A DNA stretch of 64,000 bases, from NCBI GenBank assembly GCA_949752745.1, contig OX457026.1:27528116-27592115 (forward strand), in the 5' to 3' direction. The translations under genes were made by a program, and so were the position numbers. The stretch is from Protula sp. h YS-2021. Lineage: Eukaryota; Annelida; Polychaeta; Sabellida; Serpulidae. Numbering within the stretch: position 1 is the stretch's first letter; every line of letters begins with the position of its first letter. The notes beneath the pieces are model-generated. The model was not told the origin of the DNA, searched no databases, and saw only the letters and a list, made by a program, of their open reading frames with translations. Below are positions 59,101 through 64,000 of the stretch, piece by piece.

Positions 59101-62100
59101 CTAGGAGGCTCGTAGCCGAGCCCCATATCCAAGAAACAGTATATAACGACATACAAGTCAACAGCGCTTGTTTTGAGGCACTTCTGTGCCCACTTTGTGC
59201 GAGATTCAATGACCCACAAGTCTTTATTGGCATTTGCTATAGATACTAAAAATAAAACGGTAATAACAAGCCAAATCACACTTTGACTTTTGCCCAAAAG
59301 TTTCTGCGTTTCGACTGAATTCAGTTTGACTATGGATAATAAAGAAATGATAGAAAAAACTGGCAAAAATGAACAAAATTCTATTTTGCCAGAAACATAT
59401 TCACATATTGGCTATTAAAGGGACTGAATAATATGTAAAATAGTTTTTAAAAGACCATATGATGCCTTTATAAATATGAAAGTGTGCATGTTCAAAGAAA
59501 ATTAGAATTTTGATGTTTTTTATATGATCTTTTAAAATAGTTTTTAAAAGATCATATGATGGCTTTATAAATATGAAAGTGTGCATGTTCAAAGAAAATT
59601 AGAATTTTGATGTTTTTCCCTTATCATTTCCTTATAATTTATCCCAAAAAATTTGCAGTCGAAACAACACCTCCACCAAAAAGACCCGAAAGTTTGAATT
59701 CGCTTATACACAACTTCATGGTTACGCTTTCTTCGAAACAAAATAGAACCTCGGTGTCCTGGAACGTGCGCCGAAAGATCCACCGCCTTGAAACTTGAGA
59801 CCAATGGCCATTAATATCACAGGAACTGTGGCCCTTTCTGACCTAGGAAGCCAGAAAGGGTCTACTGGGACTACGCAAGAGTTAGCTCCAAGAAGCGGTG
59901 CGCTAAAAAGTTTCCTGGCACCGCTTCAAAGCCTCGCTATATAACGATAAGGACGTCAGCTTCGCTCGCTTTGAGGCACCCATGTGGTTACTTTGTGCGA
60001 GATTGAACGACCCATAGGTTTTTACTGGCATTTGCTAAAGACCCTCTAAGTACAACGGTAATCATATATACAACTTCTGTGTTACGCTTTCTTTAAAAGA
60101 AAACAATACCGAAATAACTCCAATCTCCCGCAATAATTGGCATTTGTTTGTATACAGGGACCATACTTTATTACGTGAAATAGTAACAATAATTTTTGCA
60201 ATTATCCATCAAAAAACTTTTAAATTGATATTTCAAAAAGAACGTAAAAATAAAAAGTCAAATATTGTGGGCATACAAAATAAATTTATACCTAACTCTG
60301 CATCCATCAACTATTCTAGTATGTATTTTAGAAATAAACTATGACCCTTTTATTTAAATTTTCGGTCCCTTGATTTTGGTCACGTGACATTTTAAAGGCC
60401 AGAATGTAAACAAACATTTGACAGGTGGGTGCGGAAGCTTACTTTTCTGCACTTTACTGAGCAAATAAAAGATATACAGCTCACTAAAAAGTGTGCCTGT
60501 TTTACAAAAAGGGCATATTGGGCATGAACTTTCTGTAGATGTTTGAATAATAGGGACTGGTATGCAGGATTCGTGCCTCAGAAAATATGAAATTGACCCC
60601 TATTAGTGGAGCAATGGAAGGCTTCGTAGCTCTGACAGAGAGATGTACGATGTTATACAAGTCAGAGCTACTCGGAGCTACGCAAGAGTAGGACTAGCGG
60701 TTAGTCCTAGATCAGTCTTGCTTCCCAGCAAGAGTCATAGTTCCTATAATATAACTTGTCATTGATCTCAATTTTTCAATCTCGGCGCACGACTGGGGCT
60801 AATGGCGTTATTTTAGAAAGGGTGCATCACATAAATAACCCAATTATAAATTATGGCGCACAATTTTTATGGTCAAATAACAATTTTGTAATGAGAAAAA
60901 TAGATGTTTTCTTCAGATCAGAATAAAGAATCTCCAATCATCGCCCACAACAACAATGAATCTGCAGTGTTAAAAACCACTATTTACTCCACTTTGGTAG
61001 TTTGGACGAGGTCGAAAATAGTGCGCCAGGATACTTCTCAGTGTGCTTTTTAAGAAAAGGCATGCCACTCCGAACCTCGGTGTCCTGGAACATGCGCCGA
61101 AAGATCTAGAACCGCGAAAATTGAGATCAATGGTGATTTCTATTACAGGAACTGTGACCCTTTCTGACCTAGGAAGACAGAAAGGGTCCACTGGGACTAG
61201 CTCCAAGAAGCCATCCGCTACTGAGGTTCGCGGAGGGCTTCAAATCCTCGCTATATAACTATATATAAGTCAACTACGCTCGCTTTGAGGCATCTCTGTG
61301 GCGACACTGCGGTACATTAAGATACATACCTAGATTTATGAAGTGTTATGGAGTGCCCTCAAAGAAAATGTGTTGTTGAAGACTGCACATATCTTGATAT
61401 TTTCATAAAAGAACAAGTTCTGGCAACAACCACCAATTCCCACATGCAGACATCTTTTGTTTATCTCTCATGCGCATGCGTAAAATTATGCGGAAACAAC
61501 AAGGAGTTGTTATAAAACAGATGACCTCTGAGGAGATCTGCGTGTTATGTATCAACACAGAGCAGATATACATTACAAAAAGGTAGCCCCCTCTCACTGA
61601 GTTTTATTTTCGCGAATCTCCAATGGGCCTGCAGTGTAAACGGGTATATACAGAATCGACAGATCCCTACAGAGGTCAGATATTTTATAACTACGGTCGA
61701 ATGGCATGCTGGGTAGAACAAACCCGGAAGATAAACAAAACATTTGACAGCTGGCCGATGCCTGTCTTTTTTCACCTTTAATTTATAATTTTGAGAAACA
61801 TAAGGCATAAAAATGTGGCCTTGGGTGCACAAAGGGTACATACTGCATGAACTATATATATATTCCAACATAATATGGATTACTGTGCCGACAAAGTGCC
61901 TCAGAGCAACTAAAGTTGACCCCTATGAGCAATACAATGTAACGCGTTGTAGCTATGATAAAGAAATATACCAAGTATAAATTAATGAAGAGCTGACTTG
62001 GAGCTACACTGGGACTAGACTAGCGGTGTGTGTCACTTGGTTCTACTTAAAAGTTCCACTTAATTATCTCAAGTCGTTGTTTCCCTTCTCAAGTTTTTTT

Positions 62101-62172
62101 AATATAGGGTAAGCAAAGGTGAAAATAATGACATAATTCTTACTTACCATTGTTTGACAGCCCAGCAAACAT
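40446..62172 (-). CDS. VPS28: VPS28, ESCRT-I subunit, complete, 9 coding exons
   Basis: VPS28 is a core subunit of ESCRT-I, which sorts ubiquitinated cargo at endosomes; its N-terminal half packs with TSG101 and VPS37 and its C-terminal helical bundle contacts ESCRT-II. Exons in transcript order on the minus strand: 62172-62148, 57865-57840, 57446-57409, 56573-56484, 56286-56181, 55464-55360, 54924-54871, 50287-50196, 40566-40446. They total 657 nt with consistent phases and encode 218 aa (human 221). Recognisable blocks are the start [17 protein letters not shown] (human starts MFHG), [67 protein letters not shown], and the near-invariant C-terminus [20 protein letters not shown]...[11 protein letters not shown]. 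Exon 1 is only 25 nt and 4.3 kb from exon 2, so its placement rests on phase, donor (GTAAGT) and the MF-G start. The last two introns (4.6 and 9.6 kb) are packed with repeats. Exon 5 has a duplicated 3' end with a second in-frame donor. Confidence 0.96.
40567..43687. other. VPS28 last intron, 3' part, no other gene seen
   Basis: AT-rich intron sequence. Frames at 41371-41687 and 42404-42945 were examined and show no family signature. Confidence 0.5.
43688..43737. repeat. (AAT)n microsatellite
   Basis: An uninterrupted ATA/AAT triplet run of about 50 bp inside the last VPS28 intron. Confidence 0.97.
44032..44105. repeat. (TA)n microsatellite
   Basis: A pure TA run of about 74 bp in the last VPS28 intron. 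Confidence 0.97.
44790..45260. repeat. Tandem repeat, about 300-bp spacing, two long units
   Basis: Units near 44790-44950 and 45090-45245 share TTCTAAGTCCAGTTGGTGCA, TTACAATACCGATCTG, TGTTCCCATAGAAGCTACAT and CATTAAAATCCTTGCAG. A partial unit lies between them near 44990-45070. The right end reads GACAGACTGACAGACCGG, a border also seen on other arrays in this window. Confidence 0.8.
45614..45692. repeat. Dispersed repeat family E, copy C (partial)
   Basis: Shares GGAATAGCCTACCAAAAAT, GTTTCTTATTTGCTTCAGA and TTATTTTAAATAATAAGGTG with the right part of the copy at 4532-4815. Confidence 0.8.
46474..48599 (+). mobile_element. 5'-truncated Tx1/L1-like LINE with 13-bp TSD
   Basis: The insertion is bounded by perfect 13-bp direct repeats AGAATAACTGAGA at 46474-46486 and 48587-48599. 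The body begins abruptly inside the reverse-transcriptase domain and ends in an AATAAATAAATAAA run merging into a poly(A) tail at about 48572-48586, all classic for target-primed reverse transcription. Removing it joins ACTGAGA to AATTGCGCG and restores a unit of the surrounding 181-bp repeat. It lies antisense to VPS28 in the last intron. Confidence 0.93.
46487..48236 (+). pseudogene. C-terminal part of LINE ORF2 (RT plus zinc-finger-like region)
   Basis: One frame runs from the truncation point to a TAA at 48234, broken only by TAA at 47610-47612 where a tyrosine-rich context (RY*GVISA) suggests a single base change. Near the start are [20 protein letters not shown] and [10 protein letters not shown], the RT motifs usually read as QGCPLSPLLF and the catalytic (F/Y)ADD. 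Near the end is CEFC...TIVHALIEC, a CX2CX9HX4C arrangement as in zf-RVT regions of Tx1/L1-type elements. The endonuclease and the first RT motifs are missing, so it cannot act on its own. Residue composition and order place it with L1/Tx1-like elements. Confidence 0.85.
49180..49640. repeat. Two-unit tandem repeat, about 205 bp
   Basis: Units starting near 49195 and 49400 share AAGTTTCAACCTCGATTTTGG, ATAAATGAAAAGACGGACAA, TACGAGGTGCA, ACTACAATACATGAGGAG and GTGTGCTTAACCGTTCGG. The right border is GACGGACGGACGGACAGACT followed by CAAAGTTGGGCGAGGG. Confidence 0.85.
49824..49896 (+). tRNA. tRNA-Met (CAT), elongator type
   Basis: A 73-nt cloverleaf: acceptor stem GCCTCGA/TCGGGGC with discriminator A, D arm with GCGCAGTAGGCAGCGC, anticodon CAT at 49857-49859 in loop CTCATAA, and T arm GTGAG-TTCGATC-CTCAC. 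It matches elongator (not initiator) tRNA-Met of animals; the anticodon stem pair that is C-G in human is G-C here, a compensated change. A Pol III T-run follows at 49903-49911. It lies in the last VPS28 intron on the opposite strand, about 300 bp from exon 8. Confidence 0.95.
49903..49911 (+). terminator. Pol III terminator of tRNA-Met
   Basis: A run of nine T residues beginning seven bases after the tRNA discriminator base. Confidence 0.85.
51270..51547 (-). mobile_element. tRNA-derived SINE with 14-bp TSD inside the satellite
   Basis: Direct repeats GGTGCTTATTTTGG (51270-51283 and 51534-51547) flank a 250-bp body. On the minus strand the body starts with a tRNA-like head: A box TGGCCGAGTGG, then GTCCGCCTCGAGACTGGAAG, then B box GGGTTCAAACC, and ends in an AATC/AATACAATC simple-repeat tail. 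The head resembles a Ser/Leu-type tRNA. The flanking sequence rejoins to exactly one 51-bp satellite unit. Confidence 0.93.
52023..52545. other. Unique insert in the 51-bp satellite
   Basis: About 520 bp with no satellite periodicity separate two satellite blocks. No inverted ends, poly(A) tail or RNA-like head were recognised, so its origin is unknown. Confidence 0.55.
53501..54670. repeat. Tandem array, eight units spaced 116-161 bp
   Basis: Each unit carries AAGCACAAGCCGTATGCACG, ACCCCTTAGGGATGCCTCAT, ACCAAAAATAAATGACATCG, GTAGGAGGAGATGCATTTTG and TTCAAAAATTCC. Landmark words appear near 53573, 53711, 53872, 54012, 54128, 54273, 54430 and 54574. C-runs at 53749-53760 and 53827-53840 interrupt it. 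It begins where the 51-bp satellite ends. Confidence 0.88.
56127..56180 (-). other. VPS28: Optional in-frame extension of VPS28 exon 5 (duplicated exon end)
   Basis: The 54 bp following the exon 5 donor on the minus strand are a diverged duplicate (about 41 of 54 bases agree) of the exon's own last part and the start of the intron. The first donor follows [10 protein letters not shown] (AAG|GTAGTA); the second follows [10 protein letters not shown] (AAG|GTGGCA). Reading through adds [18 protein letters not shown] in frame with no stop, giving a 236-aa product. Both donors lack G at +5. Which one is used is not decidable from sequence. Confidence 0.6.
57866..58799. other. VPS28 intron 1, 3' part
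   Basis: Intron sequence with G and C homopolymers near 58548-58562 and 58727-58740. No other exon recognised. Confidence 0.5.
58800..61330. repeat. Cluster of dispersed repeat family F, four copies
   Basis: Copies near 58800-58995, 59013-59240, 59745-60060 and 61065-61320 share CCTTTCTGACCTAGGAAG, AGAAAGGGTCTACTGGGACT, AGCTCCAAGAAG, CTCGCTATATAACGATA, TCGCTCGCTTTGAGGCA and TTTGTGCGAGATT. Order of words is the same in all, with differing deletions. They lie in VPS28 intron 1. Confidence 0.8.
59437..59616. repeat. 97-bp tandem duplication with AT palindrome
   Basis: Two nearly identical copies start at 59437 and 59534 (AAAATAGTTTTTAAAAGA, then AAATATGAAAGTGTGCATG). At the junction ATATGATCTTTTAAAA and TTTTTAAAAGATCATAT form a hairpin-capable palindrome. 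Confidence 0.9.
60370..62015. repeat. Dispersed repeat family G, two copies
   Basis: Segments near 60370-60720 and 61725-62015 share GTAAACAAACATTTGACAG, GGGCATGAACT, GTGCCTCAGA, AATTGACCCCTAT and GGACTAGCGGTTAGTCC-like words in the same order. They alternate with family F copies, as if a larger composite unit had been duplicated. Confidence 0.6.
61498..61598 (-). repeat. Dispersed repeat family D, inverted copy
   Basis: On the minus strand it reads GGGGGCTACCTTTTTGTAAT, ATCTGCTCTGTGTTGATACA, GATCTCCTCAGAGGTC and TGTTTTATAACAAC, matching the + strand copies at 1763-1850 and 62357-62450. Confidence 0.7.
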
Positions 62173-62356
62173 TTCGTAACCCTTAAATTTTTACGGAAAT
62201 GATGGATGAACACGAAACAAATGTAAATGAAAACAAAACGACTAGTTTCTAAACAGTTGTAAAAATTCCAAGCAACAGCAGAAATTCGGCGGTTCGGCCT
62301 TTTGTTTGTAACGCTTTTTACTCCGTAGACCCAGTTAAAATAGTACTCATAAGACA

Positions 62357-62450
62357 AAGGGACTGCTGCTTAAAATATCCATCTGCTCTGTGTTTAAACA
62401 TAACAGATAGATCGCCTCTGAGATCAGCTGTTTTATTACAGCGGGTCCAG
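62357..62450 (+). repeat. Dispersed repeat family D, copy 3, upstream of VPS28
   Basis: Matches the family D words in order. It lies 185 bp upstream of the VPS28 ATG, within the likely leader or promoter of that gene. Confidence 0.7.
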
Positions 62451-62606
62451 TTATCCAATACTTGCTGGATGGTATTTGCAGTGCCGAAGTAGTTTTTCAG
62501 AGTTTCTGAGAAATATAATGTTATTCCCTCTTCCAGGCTCTTCCCTGATCCTAAAGTTTCTTTTGGAGCATGACCTTCATGCTGTATATTCAAACAAAGT
62601 TTAAAC

Positions 62607-62699
62607 ATGACAAAAACAAACAAGCAAAACTTGGCGCTGCAGAATTGGCAGGAAGACAGCGTGTATGAAAACAGCCTGGACGACCTGATGAAGGTTTGC
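62607..62699 (+). CDS. Possible first coding exon of a divergent gene (uncertain)
   Basis: From the ATG at 62607 a frame reads MTKTNKQNLALQNWQEDSVY then ENSLDDLMKVC, followed by GTGAGC, a plausible splice donor at 62700 (GTTTGC at 62694 is a weaker alternative). Codon choice looks coding-like against AT-rich surroundings. It points away from VPS28, whose ATG is 435 bp off, so the two could share a promoter region. I do not recognise the protein, and no second exon was found before the window ends. Confidence 0.25.
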
Positions 62700-63449
62700 G
62701 TGAGCAGAATCTGAAAAAATTCTTAGTCCTTTTAAGGGCTCCAAGGACTATCCTGAAAAAACTAGCGTCTTGAAAACATATAACTAATATATTAATAGAG
62801 TTTGTAATTGCCAACCTGTTTTTATTTTCCTGACGTTTACTGAGATTTTAGAAAAAAAATCGCTATAATCTACTCTCTCTAGTTTTTTTTTTTTGCCTTT
62901 CTACCTAAATAAAACAGCACATAATATCAAACATTTCTTACCAATTTCACGCAAATATAGCTTTAAAGTTTGTATGACAAAGCAGTGTGTGACTGAAATA
63001 CTTCCTTGTCTCTATTTTTCTCCATGACATATTAATGAATTGAATAAAATAACATAGTTAGCTGTATTTTGCAGATATTTATTGTACATATTTTAAAATA
63101 ATTTTAAAAAGATTACAAAACAGAAGCAAAAATTATTAAAAAATAAAATACAACATTTGCTATTATAAATCATCATATTTACGACATATACAAATCGTTG
63201 TTATGAGTCAACAGAAGGAACATATACAGATGGATTACAATCTGAACTGGTTAATAAAAAATAAAGAACTATATCTTCCACAAAGAAGCAAAATGGCTGG
63301 TTAATAACATTTGGCTGGGCAAAAATTAACAGATATATATGACAATATATGGACCGCCAAAGAACCCAGGGCGTTTAAAATACAATTTCTATATACATGG
63401 CTTGAGCGCTTAATAGAGCAAGTAGGCGTTTGCTTTCTTCGGAAGACAG

Positions 63450-63522
63450 TTAGCCCAGCTGGTTTGAGCGTTGGTCTGGTAATCTCAAGATCCCGGGTTG
63501 ATTCCGGCTCGGGTGGTAAGCG
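63450..63522 (+). repeat. tRNA-derived SINE copy
   Basis: Contains TTAGCCCAGCTGGTTTGAGC (A-box region), GTTGGTCTGGTAATCTCAAG and CGGGTTGATTCCGGC (B-box region). It shares its core with 18987-19040. Acceptor-stem pairing is absent, so it is not a tRNA gene. Confidence 0.6.
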
Positions 63523-63969
63523 GGGGATTGATGTTCGCTCCACTTGCCTTAGCCAAGAAAAAGCAGTGGGTTAAACCACCTACCACAGAATTAAAGTTTA
63601 ATTCCCACAATCTTTCGGTCATCCCTTTAAAAAAAAGATAGGAGTTTTCCTCAACTTTCATTTGCGAATGTTCAATTGAGAATGGCATTGAAGTCTTATA
63701 ACTTAAGTCTTACTACATTCAAGTACCAGCATGGTGTCCGCTGCAATTCTGTTTCACTCCTTTCAAATGAAAAATGGAGTTCCTCACTGTATGGAGTACA
63801 TTTAAATTTAAAAAGTTTTCACATGACGAACATCCATTCATATTAGTATTGTGCACATAGTCATTTCAGCGGAATAGGGTTGCCTGCTAACCTCTACAAC
63901 AATTTGGCCTGTTTAACATCTTTGTACTCTGCAGATCCGCTGAAGATCCTCTTGAAAATAATATTGATA

Positions 63970-64000
63970 AAGGCTAGGGACTACTTTTTAAAATGGCCAT
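63970..64000 (+). repeat. Dispersed repeat family D, copy 4, cut by window end
   Basis: The last bases (AGGGACTACTTTTTAAAATG and on) match the left end of family D at 62357. The copy continues beyond the window. Confidence 0.55.

Noticed and set aside
63930..64000. Exon at the window end (acceptor CTCTGCAG then an open frame)
   Set aside because: The sequence matches the left end of repeat family D, and openness over 60 bases is not significant.

Overview
This is eukaryotic nuclear DNA from an animal. Coding sequence is split by spliceosomal introns (GT..AG), intergenic DNA is AT-rich, and microsatellites, long G/C homopolymers, minisatellites and transposon copies are dense. The two conserved genes align over their whole length with their animal families. 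A marine invertebrate, possibly a lophotrochozoan such as a mollusc, is my best guess, based on the repeat style (tRNA-derived SINEs, an element with a tandem-repeat core like bivalve 'pearl' elements, many units ending in GGACGGACAGAC-like strings). This placement is weak.

There are three well-supported protein genes and one tRNA gene. (1) IPO13 (importin-13), + strand, 4128-21376: I could place all 24 coding exons with consistent phases, giving a complete 950-residue karyopherin. (2) A single-exon CABIT-domain adaptor of the GAREM/THEMIS type, + strand, 29311-31668. (3) VPS28 (ESCRT-I subunit), - strand, 62172 down to 40446: nine coding exons giving a complete 218-residue protein over about 22 kb. 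(4) An intact elongator tRNA-Met(CAT) at 49824-49896, on the + strand inside the largest VPS28 intron.

Layout: 1-4 kb is an AT-rich flank with repeat fragments and a CR1-like LINE tail. 4-21.4 kb is IPO13; its introns carry a TIR element at 8.4-8.9 kb, a MITE at 12.6-12.8 kb and a degenerate hAT element with a broken zinc-finger ORF at 13.6-15.4 kb. 21.4-29.3 kb is intergenic, with an element built on 162-bp repeats and a 33-bp minisatellite. 29.3-31.7 kb is the CABIT gene. 31.7-40.4 kb is intergenic, with an inverted-repeat element and a 30-bp minisatellite carrying AP-1/CRE-like motifs. 40.4-62.2 kb is VPS28; its introns hold a young 5'-truncated Tx1/L1-like LINE, a 51-bp satellite split by a SINE, further arrays, and a cluster of dispersed repeats near the 5' end. 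62.2-64 kb holds more repeat copies and one possible divergent first exon.

The genes are not functionally linked: IPO13 acts in nuclear transport, the CABIT protein probably in receptor tyrosine kinase signalling, and VPS28 in endosomal sorting. The most interesting observations are a 54-bp duplication at the end of VPS28 exon 5 that creates two in-frame splice donors, two retroelement insertions whose empty sites can be read exactly from the flanking repeats, and a 30-bp minisatellite that repeats two kinds of bZIP-binding motif.
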